Part shown: positions 24,522-32,827 of the stretch, one piece after another
Numbering within the stretch: position 1 is the stretch's first letter
Layout: every line of letters starts with the position of its first letter
Origin: an uncultured Merdimonas sp.
GTDB lineage: Bacteria; Bacillota; Clostridia; Lachnospirales; Lachnospiraceae
Direction: 5' to 3'
NCBI GenBank assembly: GCA_944375725.1
Contig: CALWAZ010000021.1
Span: 1-32,896, forward strand
DNA: 32,896 nt
Translations under genes and position numbers: made by a program
Notes under the pieces: generated by a model
Seen by the model: the letters and a program-made list of their open reading frames with translations, nothing else
Database searches by the model: none
What the model was told of the DNA's origin: nothing

Positions 24522-26161
24522 GGAGACAGAGAGCGCTTTGGCTGAACTTCATACTGCTTGCATGCTGTCTGGCTTTTTTGTTTCTCTGGCCGCTGGTGAA
24601 GGGAGCGGTCGCGTTCCGGCAGGGCTCTGAGGAGGAAATTTCCGAGCTTCTGGCGACTCACACAAAAGCAGAAACTCCCTTTTTTACGGAGCTGGCATTT
24701 TCCGGTGAGGTGCTTCCTTATGAAAAGGATACGTCCACCTTTTATCTGCCGCTGAACATGGAGACGGCGGACTGGGAGCGGGGAGAGCTGGCAAGCGCCG
24801 CGCCGGATGTGACCCTTCTGTTTGAGGAGGATGTGACGGCTTCTGACAAACAGCAGGCGATCCGCGAGGGAACAAAATTCCGGTTTTACGCGGTCCGCGG
24901 CGGGGAATATCAGGAGTGCTGGCTGACTGTGACCGGCCTTCCGGTGATTTCCATTGAGACAGAGGCCTCCGCTGATATGGAGGTATTTGGAGGAAGCATC
25001 CGGTTCTGGGACAGCGGCACCAAGGCGGGCTGGACTTCTTCCAGTATTCTGGAAGCGCATATCCGCGGCAATACCAGCCGTACCTATGAAAAGAAAGGCT
25101 ATAAGCTGAGCCTGAAGAAACAGAACAAGGACGGAGAAATTGTGGAGGACAAAAAATCTCTGTTCGGCCTCCGAAAGGATGATGAATGGCTTCTGAATGC
25201 CATGTACAGTGATTCCTCCAAAATCAGGGATAAACTGTGCGCCGATGTGTGGCAGCAGATGGGGGCTTCCCAGTCAGAGTTCCCGGAGGCGTATTTCGGC
25301 ACGCGGATGACCTATGTGGAGGTGCTTTTCAATCACGAGTACTGGGGCCTGTATCTTCTGATGGAGCCGGTGGATTCCAAGCAGCTGGATTTGACGAAGG
25401 AAGGGCAGGGCGGACAGGAGGAATATTCCTACAAATCTGTGACGCCCCAGGATCAGCCCACGGAGGATCTTCTGAATCAGGAAGCTTATGGGGAGACATT
25501 GTCAGGCTATGAGCTGAAGGGCAGCCATACAGTCATCGACCGGACAGACTGGGAGCCTCTGCTTTCCTATCTGGAGCTTCGGGATCTGGCCAGCGATGAA
25601 ACCTTCGCCGCGGAAGCCTCTGAGCTTACAGACCGGGAAGGAGCGCTGGATATCTGGATCTACCTTCAGACGGTGCTGGGAATTGACAATCGTGGGAAAA
25701 ACATGTATTATGTGACAAAAAACAGAGGAAATTCCCGGAAAATATATTTTGCGCCCTGGGATATGGACATTACCTGGGGAGATGCCCTCCAGGAGGGCAG
25801 GGACGGAAATATCTGGAGCATTGGACTGAACACGGCTCTGTATTCAGAGCGGATCAACTGGAGCTTCGGGGACAGGCTGCTGGAACTGGATGTGGATGAC
25901 TCCCGCGCTTATGTGAATGACAGGTGGACAGAACTGCGCCAGGGCGTGCTTTCAGATGAAAGTCTGACGGAGGCGGTGGACGGACTGGTTCATCAGGTTC
26001 AGGATTCGGGAGCGGCGTCCCGGGACGCGTCCCGGTGGCCTGACAGCAGTTCCGGACAGGATTATGAACTGTTCAAGCGGATGGCTCTGTACCGGATGGG
26101 AATCCTGGATTACTATTTCGCCGGGCGTCTGGAGGAGTATCTGGGCCTCGGTTACGAATAA
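24518..26161 (+). CDS. CotH kinase family protein, copy 2
   Basis: This is a 547-residue paralogue of the preceding protein, with the same plan: a membrane anchor at about residues 8-30, then an N-terminal domain beginning LAFSGEVLPYEKDTSTFYLP, very like copy 1. The kinase part has HIRGNTSR, KDDEWLLNAMYSD, LLMEPVDSKQLDL, IDNRGKNMYYV and FAPWDMDITWG. The motif residues that matter in the family (Arg, Lys, Asn and the DxD pair) are kept, so both copies look active. An insert at about 300-325 (VTPQDQPTEDLLNQE) is missing from copy 1. The gene starts with GTG overlapping the previous stop, with GGAGGG ten bases upstream, so the two are co-translated. A role in modifying surface material is inferred. 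Confidence 0.9.
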   Translation: MRRQRALWLNFILLACCLAFLFLWPLVKGAVAFRQGSEEEISELLATHTKAETPFFTELAFSGEVLPYEKDTSTFYLPLNMETADWERGELASAAPDVTLLFEEDVTASDKQQAIREGTKFRFYAVRGGEYQECWLTVTGLPVISIETEASADMEVFGGSIRFWDSGTKAGWTSSSILEAHIRGNTSRTYEKKGYKLSLKKQNKDGEIVEDKKSLFGLRKDDEWLLNAMYSDSSKIRDKLCADVWQQMGASQSEFPEAYFGTRMTYVEVLFNHEYWGLYLLMEPVDSKQLDLTKEGQGGQEEYSYKSVTPQDQPTEDLLNQEAYGETLSGYELKGSHTVIDRTDWEPLLSYLELRDLASDETFAAEASELTDREGALDIWIYLQTVLGIDNRGKNMYYVTKNRGNSRKIYFAPWDMDITWGDALQEGRDGNIWSIGLNTALYSERINWSFGDRLLELDVDDSRAYVNDRWTELRQGVLSDESLTEAVDGLVHQVQDSGAASRDASRWPDSSSGQDYELFKRMALYRMGILDYYFAGRLEEYLGLGYE

Positions 26162-26216
26162 GGCGGGAAAAGCCGGCAGGCTTTCAGAAGTCTGCTGGTT
26201 GAAAAGGAGAAAGACC

Positions 26217-26918
26217 ATGGATTACCGGAACGAAATCAAGTATATTGTGGCGGAGACACAGCTGGTGCTTCTGAAAAACCGGATAGGGCATCTGATTGAG
26301 CCGGATAGGCATGCCGGGCCGGACGGACAGTACCGGATCCGCAGTCTGTATTTTGACGATTACTATGACAGCTGTTATACAGAAAATGAGATAGGCACGG
26401 ATCCCAGGGAGAAATTCCGTATCCGGATCTACAATGCGGACCCGGGGCGCATCAGTCTGGAGCTGAAGAGAAAACAGCATGGAATGACCCAGAAGCTTTC
26501 CTGCCGCCTGACGGAGGAACAGTGCCGGACACTGATGGCGGGCAGGCCTCTCAGGCCGGATTCCTCTTATTCGGCTGTGCTTCAGAAGCTGAATCTTCTG
26601 ATGAATACCCGGCTGCTTCGGCCAAGGGTCATTGTGGAGTATGACAGAGAGCCCTATGTGGAACCCCTGGGAAATACGAGAATAACCTTTGACCGGAATA
26701 TCCGCTCTTCGGACGCGGTGGGGCTGTTCCTGGAGAAAAGCGTACCGGCCAGGCCTATTATGCCGGCGGGAAAACACATCCTGGAAGTCAAGTACGATGA
26801 GTTTCTTCCGGATTACCTGTACCGGAATCTGCAGCTTTCGAATCTGCGGCAGACGGCTTTTTCAAAATATTATCTCTGCAGACGGTATTCCCTTTCGGGA
26901 ATCCGGAGCGCAGAATAA
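26217..26918 (+). CDS. VTC-domain (polyphosphate polymerase-type) protein
   Basis: This 233-residue soluble protein has the tunnel-fold pattern of the VTC domain, which in yeast Vtc4 makes polyphosphate from ATP. Alternating strands carry the expected basic and acidic residues: YRNEIKYIV at the start, YRIRSLYFDD, KFRIRIYN, ISLELKRK, RVIVEYDREPY, FDRNIRS, ILEVKYDEFLPDYL and KYYLCRRY near the end. The ATG at 26217 follows AAAGGAG; the frame is open further upstream, but that part overlaps the CotH gene and lacks the motif. Bacterial VTC proteins commonly sit beside CotH and DUF4956 genes. Whether this one makes polyphosphate, or a nucleotide or phosphate donor for CotH, is not known. Confidence 0.9.
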   Translation: MDYRNEIKYIVAETQLVLLKNRIGHLIEPDRHAGPDGQYRIRSLYFDDYYDSCYTENEIGTDPREKFRIRIYNADPGRISLELKRKQHGMTQKLSCRLTEEQCRTLMAGRPLRPDSSYSAVLQKLNLLMNTRLLRPRVIVEYDREPYVEPLGNTRITFDRNIRSSDAVGLFLEKSVPARPIMPAGKHILEVKYDEFLPDYLYRNLQLSNLRQTAFSKYYLCRRYSLSGIRSAE

Positions 26919-26983
26919 AACACAGGGAATAATGGCTGCGGACAAAGGCAGCGTATTCACATATAAAAATGGAGGATAAATGA

Positions 26984-27658
26984 ATGGGATTTCAAGATGT
27001 TTTTAAAAGCTCATTTCTCGAGGGGTTTACAAGTATGGATATTTCGGCCGGCCGGATTATGGCGACCTTTACGGTGACCTGTATTCTGGCCTGCTATATC
27101 TTCCTGATTTACCGGCTGATGACCCGGAAAGCCTTCTATTCTAAGGGATTCAACGTGTCTCTGGCAGCGATGTCCGTGATTACGGCAGCGATTATTCTGG
27201 CTATGCAGTCCAACCTGGTGATTTCCCTCGGTATGGTCGGCGCTCTGTCCATTGTCCGTTTCCGTACAGCCATTAAGGATCCGATGGATCTGGTATTCCT
27301 TTTCTGGTCTATCAGCGTCGGTATTATCTGCGGCGCGGGTCTTTATGAAGTGGCCCTTCTGACCTGTCTTGTGGTGACAGTGCTGGTACTGGTGCTGGAG
27401 AATATTCCGGCCTCCAGAGCGCCCATGATGCTGGTGGTGAATCTTTCCGACGCGGACAGCGAGTCCCGGGTCCTGGAAATTGTGAAAAAATACAGCCGTT
27501 ATTACAAGGTCAGATCCCGCAATGTATCCGGCGGAAGTATGGATATGATCGTGGAAGTGCGCGTAAAGGAAGAAAGCGCTTTTGTAAAGGAGATCTGCAG
27601 TCTGGACACGGTACAGTCCGCGTCTCTCATCGCCCATGACGGCGAAGTGACCTTTTAG
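26984..27658 (+). CDS. DUF4956 membrane protein
   Basis: This 224-residue protein has membrane segments at about 25-45, 55-75 and 95-135, and a cytoplasmic C-terminal domain of about 90 residues with alternating strands and helices. The core LGMVGALSIVRFRTAIKDPMD followed by LVFLFWSISVGIICGAG is the DUF4956 signature. It is preceded by GGAGG, with a gap of 65 bases after the VTC gene in which I see no terminator. It completes the common CotH-VTC-DUF4956 group. Its function is unknown. One idea is that it carries phosphate, polyphosphate or another VTC product across the membrane to the outward-facing CotH proteins. Confidence 0.9.
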   Translation: MGFQDVFKSSFLEGFTSMDISAGRIMATFTVTCILACYIFLIYRLMTRKAFYSKGFNVSLAAMSVITAAIILAMQSNLVISLGMVGALSIVRFRTAIKDPMDLVFLFWSISVGIICGAGLYEVALLTCLVVTVLVLVLENIPASRAPMMLVVNLSDADSESRVLEIVKKYSRYYKVRSRNVSGGSMDMIVEVRVKEESAFVKEICSLDTVQSASLIAHDGEVTF

Positions 27659-27667
27659 GAGCGTCCC

Positions 27668-29122
27668 ATGGGGAAACTGACAGGATTATGCGGACGGGGC
27701 TGGCGCTTTATGCGGCAGTACGGAGCGGTCCGTTTATGGCGCAAGGTGAAAGAGCGGAGGGACAGAAACCGGGCAGAACAGAATTACGAAAGCTGGCTTC
27801 AGGACTGCCTTCCGGATGAGGCGGAGACCCGGAGACAGAGGGCGGTGGTGTTCCCCTTCGCCCCTCTTATCAGTATTCTGGTGCCTGCCTATGAGACGCC
27901 GGAGCCCTTTCTGCGGCAGATGATGGATTCGGTGCTGGCCCAGAGCTATGGAAAGCTTGAACTGTGTATCGCCGACGGGAGCTCCTCGGAAAAGGTCCGG
28001 CGCGTGGCAGAGGAGTATGCCTGCCGGGATTCCCGGGTGCGTTATCAGAAGCTGGAGCAGAATCTGGGCATTTCAGGAAACACGAATGCGGCCCTTGCCA
28101 TGGCCCGGGGAGAATACACAGGGCTTCTGGATCACGATGATCTGCTGCTTCCCGGGGCTTTGTATGAGATTGTACGGGCCCTGAATGACGGGGAACCGGC
28201 GGACGCGGTCTATACGGATGAGGATAAGCTGGATTCAGAGCGGAATGTCCACTTTCAGCCGCATTTCAAGCCGGATTTTAATCCGGAATATTTGAGAAGC
28301 AATAATTATATCTGCCATTTCTTTTTGGTAAAACGGGAGACTGCCCTGGAGACAGGAGGCTTCCGGCAGGAATTTGACGGAGCCCAGGATCACGATTTCA
28401 TTTTACGGTGCACGGAAAAGGCCCGGAAGGTGGTCCATGTTCCCAGGGTTCTGTACTCCTGGCGCTGCCATGCGGCCTCTACGGCAGACAATCCTGAAAG
28501 CAAGCTTTATGCCTACGAGGCAGGAAAGAGGGCTGTCGCGGCTCATCTGGAGCGCTGCGGAACCCCAGGGAACGTCCGGAATACGGAAAATTATGGGTTT
28601 TTCAGGGTGCAGTATCCGGGATCTTCAGAATTCTTCATAAAATCTTTTGAAAAATTTGATGGACAAACGGGTATAAACGTTGTATATTATGATAAGGCAT
28701 GTAATAATTCTGTAACAATTTTTGGGAAGGAAGATTATGTGCTTTTTACCTGTGTCCGCAGAGGGAAAATCAATCAGGGCTTCTACCGGGAGCTCCTTTC
28801 CTGCTGTCAGAGAAGGGACGCGGGCATGGCCTGTGCCAGAGTCTACGGAAAGGACAGAAGGCTGCGCTGTGATGTCTCCATGGAAGGGGTGCGAGATCCC
28901 TTTTCTCATGGAATGAAAGGATTGAAGGCCGGATACACCGGTTACTTCCACAGAGCGCTTCTGCAGCAGGAGCTTGCAGCCCCCACAGACTGTTTCCTGA
29001 TTCGAAGGGAGCTGCTGGGGGACAGCCGGACGGTGTCTGTCCCGGAGCTGTGCGCACAGCTGAAAGAAAAAGGGTATCATATCTACTATGAGCCGTGGGC
29101 GGTGATGTATGAAAGCAGGTGA
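27668..29122 (+). CDS. GT2 glycosyltransferase with a degenerate second domain
   Basis: This 484-residue protein is a paralogue of the two-domain enzyme at 5030. The first GT2 domain is complete: LISILVPAYETPEPFL near 67, CIADGSSSEKV near 100, and the metal site LDHDD at 154-158, then HFKPDFNPEYLRSNNYICHF and AQDHDFILR. The second domain is reduced. The VIPN opening is gone, the LLNND site is replaced by LFTCVRR, and only the acceptor-side part up to FLIRRELLG remains. The junction at about 28630-28735 is strikingly AT-rich (16 of 60 bases are G or C at 28681-28740). The protein probably adds one sugar where its paralogue can add two. AGGAG precedes the ATG, and the gene overlaps the next by 14 bases. 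Confidence 0.88.
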   Translation: MGKLTGLCGRGWRFMRQYGAVRLWRKVKERRDRNRAEQNYESWLQDCLPDEAETRRQRAVVFPFAPLISILVPAYETPEPFLRQMMDSVLAQSYGKLELCIADGSSSEKVRRVAEEYACRDSRVRYQKLEQNLGISGNTNAALAMARGEYTGLLDHDDLLLPGALYEIVRALNDGEPADAVYTDEDKLDSERNVHFQPHFKPDFNPEYLRSNNYICHFFLVKRETALETGGFRQEFDGAQDHDFILRCTEKARKVVHVPRVLYSWRCHAASTADNPESKLYAYEAGKRAVAAHLERCGTPGNVRNTENYGFFRVQYPGSSEFFIKSFEKFDGQTGINVVYYDKACNNSVTIFGKEDYVLFTCVRRGKINQGFYRELLSCCQRRDAGMACARVYGKDRRLRCDVSMEGVRDPFSHGMKGLKAGYTGYFHRALLQQELAAPTDCFLIRRELLGDSRTVSVPELCAQLKEKGYHIYYEPWAVMYESR

Positions 29123-30068
29123 ACAGGTATCCGTTGTGATACCGAACTACAATGGAATGGCTTTTATCGAGGACTGCCTGAGGGCTCTTGCCGCGGACGC
29201 TCCCGAAGCAGAGATTCTGGTGGTGGACAATGGGTCCTCTGACGGAAGCAGAGAGCTGGTGGAGAAGCAGTTTCCGGAGGTCCGGCTGATCGCGCTGGAC
29301 CAGAATTACGGCTTTCCCAGAGCAGTCAATGAAGGAATCCGGGCGTCCTCGCGTCCGTATGTAATTCTGCTGAATAATGATACAGAGGTGCTTCCGGGAT
29401 TTACGGAAGCGCTGGAAAAGGCGCTTGCGGCAGACAGCCGCGCGTTTTCCGCTCAGGCGAAGCTGATTTCCCAGCGTGATCCGGGAAAAATTGACGACGC
29501 AGGCAATTTTTACTGCGCCCTCGGCTGGGCATTCGCGAGAGGAAAGGACCGGCCGGTGGAATACTATGAAAAGCCGGGGAAAATTTTCGCGGCCTGCGCG
29601 GGAGCGGCCATTTACCGGAAATCCGTGTTTGAACAGATTGGATATTTCGATGAAGCGCATTTCGCCTATCTGGAGGATATTGACGTGGGCTTCCGCGCCC
29701 GGATTGCCGGTTTTCGGAATCTGTATGTGCCGTCGGCGAAGGTCCTTCATGCGGGGAGCGGTACCAGCGGTTCCCGGTACAATGAATTCAAGGTGACCTT
29801 AAGCTCCCGGAACAGCGTATGGCTGATTCGGAAGAATCTTCCTCTTCTTCAGATAGTTTTGAATCTGCCTTTTCTTCTGGCGGGCTTCGGGGTAAAATAC
29901 CTGTTTTTCCTGAAGAAAGGGTTCGGAAGAACCTATGCGGAGGGACTGCTTGAGGGGCTCCGGACACAGGGAGAAAGCGGCAGGGTAAAGTTTTATTGGA
30001 AAAACCTTCCCTCCTATGTTAAAATTCAGATAGAATTGTGGATAAATATCGCAAGAAGATTTGGGTGA
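29109..30068 (+). CDS. GT2 glycosyltransferase, rhamnosyltransferase-like (WbbL type)
   Basis: This 319-residue enzyme has the layout of WbbL/RfbN rhamnosyltransferases. VSVVIPNYNG opens the fold, VVDNGSSDGS is near 38-47, LDQNYGFPRAVNEG near 63-76, the metal site LLNNDTEV at about 87-94 and AYLEDIDVGFRARI near 197. Hydrophobic residues at about 247-270 may hold it to the membrane. With the rfb genes present, dTDP-L-rhamnose is the most likely donor, and such enzymes often add one of the first sugars to the lipid carrier. It directly precedes the initiating transferase at 30075, which fits an early step. The gene starts within the end of the previous one, suggesting coupling. Confidence 0.9.
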   Translation: MKAGEQVSVVIPNYNGMAFIEDCLRALAADAPEAEILVVDNGSSDGSRELVEKQFPEVRLIALDQNYGFPRAVNEGIRASSRPYVILLNNDTEVLPGFTEALEKALAADSRAFSAQAKLISQRDPGKIDDAGNFYCALGWAFARGKDRPVEYYEKPGKIFAACAGAAIYRKSVFEQIGYFDEAHFAYLEDIDVGFRARIAGFRNLYVPSAKVLHAGSGTSGSRYNEFKVTLSSRNSVWLIRKNLPLLQIVLNLPFLLAGFGVKYLFFLKKGFGRTYAEGLLEGLRTQGESGRVKFYWKNLPSYVKIQIELWINIARRFG

Positions 30069-30074
30069 GAGAGA

Positions 30075-31484
30075 TTGATTAAGGACAACCAGCGCTATTT
30101 TAACCGGCTGCATGTGCTGATAGACGCCTGCATTATCGCGGTGTCCTATATGCTGGCCTGGGCAGTGCAGTTCCAGCTGCTGAACAATATATCAGGTTAT
30201 GTATTCCGGCATTACATGAGCGTGCTCATTTACCTGGTGCCTGGTTATCTGATCCTGTATGCCGCCTTTGGACTGTATACGACCAGAAGCGTGCGCAGAA
30301 AGCGGGTAGAAGCCGAAAAAGTCATTCAGGCCAATGTGGTGGGCATTGTGCTGTTTATGACAGCCATGTTCTTCTTCCGGCAGGACGTGAACTTTACGAA
30401 CAACTTCTCACGTCTGATGCTGGCCTGGTTTTTCCTGATTAATGTTACACTGGAATGCCTGTTCCGCTTTTTTATCCGTGTCGCTCTTCAGCATATCCGC
30501 CAGAAGGGCTTCAACCAGAAACATATGATACTCGTGGGCTACAGCCGCGCGGCAGAAGAGTATATTGACCGTATCAAGGCAAACCCCGAATGGGGCTATG
30601 ACATCATGGGCATTCTGGACGATAATGTCCAGTGCGGCATGAAATACAGAGGTGTGGAGGTTTTCGGCCGCACCGAAGAGATTGCTGAGGTGCTGGAGCG
30701 CGCGAAGCCGGACGAGATAGCCATTACGCTGGGCTTAAGTGAGTATTCGAAGCTGGAGCATATCGTGGCGGTCTGCGAAAAGTCCGGTGTGCATACGAAG
30801 TTTATTCCGGATTACAATAACATTATTCCCACGCGGCCCTATACGGAGGATTTGATGGGTCTTCCGGTCATCAATATCCGTCATGTGCCTCTGACAAATA
30901 CCTTCAACGCGTTTGTCAAGAGAACCATGGATCTGGTGGGAGCGGTCTGCGCGATTATCATTTTTTCCCCGGTGATGCTGGTGACAGCCATTGCCATCAA
31001 GCTGACTTCCCCGGGTCCGCTCATTTACACCCAGGAAAGGGTCGGGCTTCACAATAAGACCTTCAGGATGTACAAGTTCCGCTCCATGGACGTGCAGTCG
31101 CCCAAAAAAGAACGGGGCGCCTGGACAGTGCCGGATGACCCGAGAGTTACAAAGGTGGGGAAAATTATCCGGAAGACCAGCATTGATGAGCTTCCGCAGC
31201 TTTTTAATATCTTAAAAGGGGATATGAGTCTGGTAGGACCGCGTCCGGAGCGTCCGTTTTTTGTGGAAAAGTTCCGGGAAGAAATCCCGCGCTATATGAT
31301 TAAACACCAGGTGCGTCCGGGTATGACCGGCTGGGCACAGATCAACGGCTACAGAGGAAATACTTCCATCCGCAAGAGGATAGAATACGATCTTTATTAC
31401 ATCGAGAACTGGACGCTGGGGTTTGATATAAAAATCTTATTTCTGACAATTTTCAAAGGCTTTATCAACAAGAATGCCTATTAA
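30075..31484 (+). CDS. Polyprenyl glycosylphosphotransferase, initiating enzyme (WbaP/CpsE type)
   Basis: This 469-residue membrane enzyme starts polysaccharide assembly by moving a sugar-1-phosphate from a nucleotide sugar to undecaprenyl phosphate. It has about four N-terminal membrane segments, a CoA-binding-like middle domain (HMILVGYSRAAEEYI near 152) and the catalytic bacterial sugar transferase domain from about 275. That domain contains VKRTMDLVGAVCAIIIFSPV, GPLIYTQERVG, YKFRSMD, TSIDELPQLFNILKGDMSLV, GPRPE and VRPGMTGWAQINGYRG. Hexose-1-phosphate, often glucose or galactose, is typical for the family. The start codon is TTG at 30075 with a weak GGTGAG site; no better in-frame start precedes the first membrane helix. 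The LCP gene follows immediately. Confidence 0.95.
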   Translation: MIKDNQRYFNRLHVLIDACIIAVSYMLAWAVQFQLLNNISGYVFRHYMSVLIYLVPGYLILYAAFGLYTTRSVRRKRVEAEKVIQANVVGIVLFMTAMFFFRQDVNFTNNFSRLMLAWFFLINVTLECLFRFFIRVALQHIRQKGFNQKHMILVGYSRAAEEYIDRIKANPEWGYDIMGILDDNVQCGMKYRGVEVFGRTEEIAEVLERAKPDEIAITLGLSEYSKLEHIVAVCEKSGVHTKFIPDYNNIIPTRPYTEDLMGLPVINIRHVPLTNTFNAFVKRTMDLVGAVCAIIIFSPVMLVTAIAIKLTSPGPLIYTQERVGLHNKTFRMYKFRSMDVQSPKKERGAWTVPDDPRVTKVGKIIRKTSIDELPQLFNILKGDMSLVGPRPERPFFVEKFREEIPRYMIKHQVRPGMTGWAQINGYRGNTSIRKRIEYDLYYIENWTLGFDIKILFLTIFKGFINKNAY

Positions 31485-31497
31485 ATGTTGGGAAACA

Positions 31498-31504
31498 GAA
31501 AGGG
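31498..31504 (+). promoter_or_regulatory. Shine-Dalgarno site fixing the LCP start
   Basis: GAAAGGG is seven bases before the ATG at 31512. The earlier in-frame ATG at 31485, directly after the previous stop, has no site. Confidence 0.6.
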
Positions 31505-31511
31505 TTATGTT

Positions 31512-32720
31512 ATGGCAACCAATACGAAAGGCAGAAATGCGAAAAAGAGAAAAGAAAGCTATCAGGAACACGGATCACGCAGGGAGCGGGATGAATACGG
31601 CGAGTATAAACTAAGCCGCAAAGACCGGAAAAGGCTGAAAAAGGCAAAGCGCAGGAAAAAGCTGATTGCTGTTTTGGCCGTGGAGTTTGTTCTGCTGCTG
31701 GTTTTAGTCGGCTGCATGTTTGTAGTGGGCAAGCTGGGAAAACTGCAGAATCTGGGAGTAGATCCGGATGATGTAGGCGTGAATGAGGATATTGACGCGA
31801 ATACGGCAGAGCTGCTGAAGGGTTATACAAACATTGCGCTTTTTGGCCTGGGCTCCAGAACTCCGGGAAGCCTCGGAGCAGGAGAACTGAGCGATACCAT
31901 TATCATCGCAAGTATCAACAATGAGACCAAAGAAGTGCGGCTGATGTCCATTTACAGAGATACTTATCTGAACCGGGCGGATGACACATACGGAAAATGC
32001 AATGCGGCATACTCCAAGGGAGGCCCCAAGCAGGCCATGGAGATGCTGAATACAAATCTGGATTTGAATATTAAATATTATGTAAGTATTGATTTTACCG
32101 CGCTGATTAAGACGGTAGACCTGCTTGGCGGCGTGGAGATTGATGTGAAGCCGGAAGAGGTAGACGCAATCAACGGCTATATGTACGAGACCACAGAGAT
32201 TGCGGAAAAGGCCGAGGATGATTCCATCAATCCATATAACAGTCTGATTGAGGAACCGGGACTTCAGACACTGCACGGCGTGCAGGCCACCGCTTACTGC
32301 CGTATCCGTAAGGTCGGAAACAATGACTTTGAGAGAACAGAGCGGCAGCGCCGGGTGATTGAGCAGATTGTAGATAAGGCAAAGACGGCCGGGCTGGGAA
32401 CCATTAATTCCATGATTGATGAGGTATTCCCCCTGATCGCCACCAATATCCCGAAGACGACACTGATCGGCATGGCAGCCAGCATGATGTCCTATGAGCT
32501 GGGCGAAAGCAGCGGCTTCCCAAGTGTCCGGGCAGACGCGAGAATGGATGGACAGCAGGTGGTAGTTCCGGCTGATCTGGTGACAAATGTGTCAGAGCTG
32601 CATCAGTTCCTGTTTGATGAGGATGATTACTATCCGTCACCGACTGTACTGAGCATCAATGAGAAAATTATATCTGATACAGGAATTACAGCGAAGGAGA
32701 CCGGCAGCGCCAGTGAATAG
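31512..32720 (+). CDS. LytR-CpsA-Psr (LCP) family polymer-peptidoglycan ligase
   Basis: LCP proteins transfer polymers from undecaprenyl pyrophosphate to peptidoglycan outside the membrane. This 402-residue protein has a very basic cytoplasmic N-terminus, one membrane segment at about 50-72 and an external LCP domain. The domain shows IALFGLGSR, LSDTIIIASI with the metal-binding Asp, MSIYRDTYL with the key Arg, YYVSIDFTALIKTVDLLGGVEIDV, and YCRIRKVGNNDFERTERQRRVI, the arginine-rich pyrophosphate site. All catalytic arginines are present. It is the last gene before a terminator, which suits a role in the final attachment step of the polysaccharide built by this locus. Transfer to protein is a less likely alternative. 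Confidence 0.95.
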   Translation: MATNTKGRNAKKRKESYQEHGSRRERDEYGEYKLSRKDRKRLKKAKRRKKLIAVLAVEFVLLLVLVGCMFVVGKLGKLQNLGVDPDDVGVNEDIDANTAELLKGYTNIALFGLGSRTPGSLGAGELSDTIIIASINNETKEVRLMSIYRDTYLNRADDTYGKCNAAYSKGGPKQAMEMLNTNLDLNIKYYVSIDFTALIKTVDLLGGVEIDVKPEEVDAINGYMYETTEIAEKAEDDSINPYNSLIEEPGLQTLHGVQATAYCRIRKVGNNDFERTERQRRVIEQIVDKAKTAGLGTINSMIDEVFPLIATNIPKTTLIGMAASMMSYELGESSGFPSVRADARMDGQQVVVPADLVTNVSELHQFLFDEDDYYPSPTVLSINEKIISDTGITAKETGSASE

Positions 32721-32773
32721 AGCCGGACAGGGGCCCAGTGGGGGCCGGCCGGCAGCAGAAACGTAAGACGAAG

Positions 32774-32809
32774 AAATGGACGGGGAATATGTATGCCTCG
32801 TCCATTTTT
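32774..32809 (+). terminator. Rho-independent terminator after the LCP gene
   Basis: A 12-base-pair stem (32774-32785 with 32796-32807, one G-U pair) encloses a 10-base loop and ends in a run of T. It lies 54 bases after the LCP stop and is the only strong intrinsic terminator I found in the window. Confidence 0.85.
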
Positions 32810-32827
32810 CAGGATTGGAGAAGAAAG

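Noticed and set aside
22929..26161. CotH genes as evidence of a spore-coat cluster
   Set aside because: No other spore-coat genes are present, and CotH-fold proteins are common outside sporulation, so the VTC and DUF4956 context is more informative.
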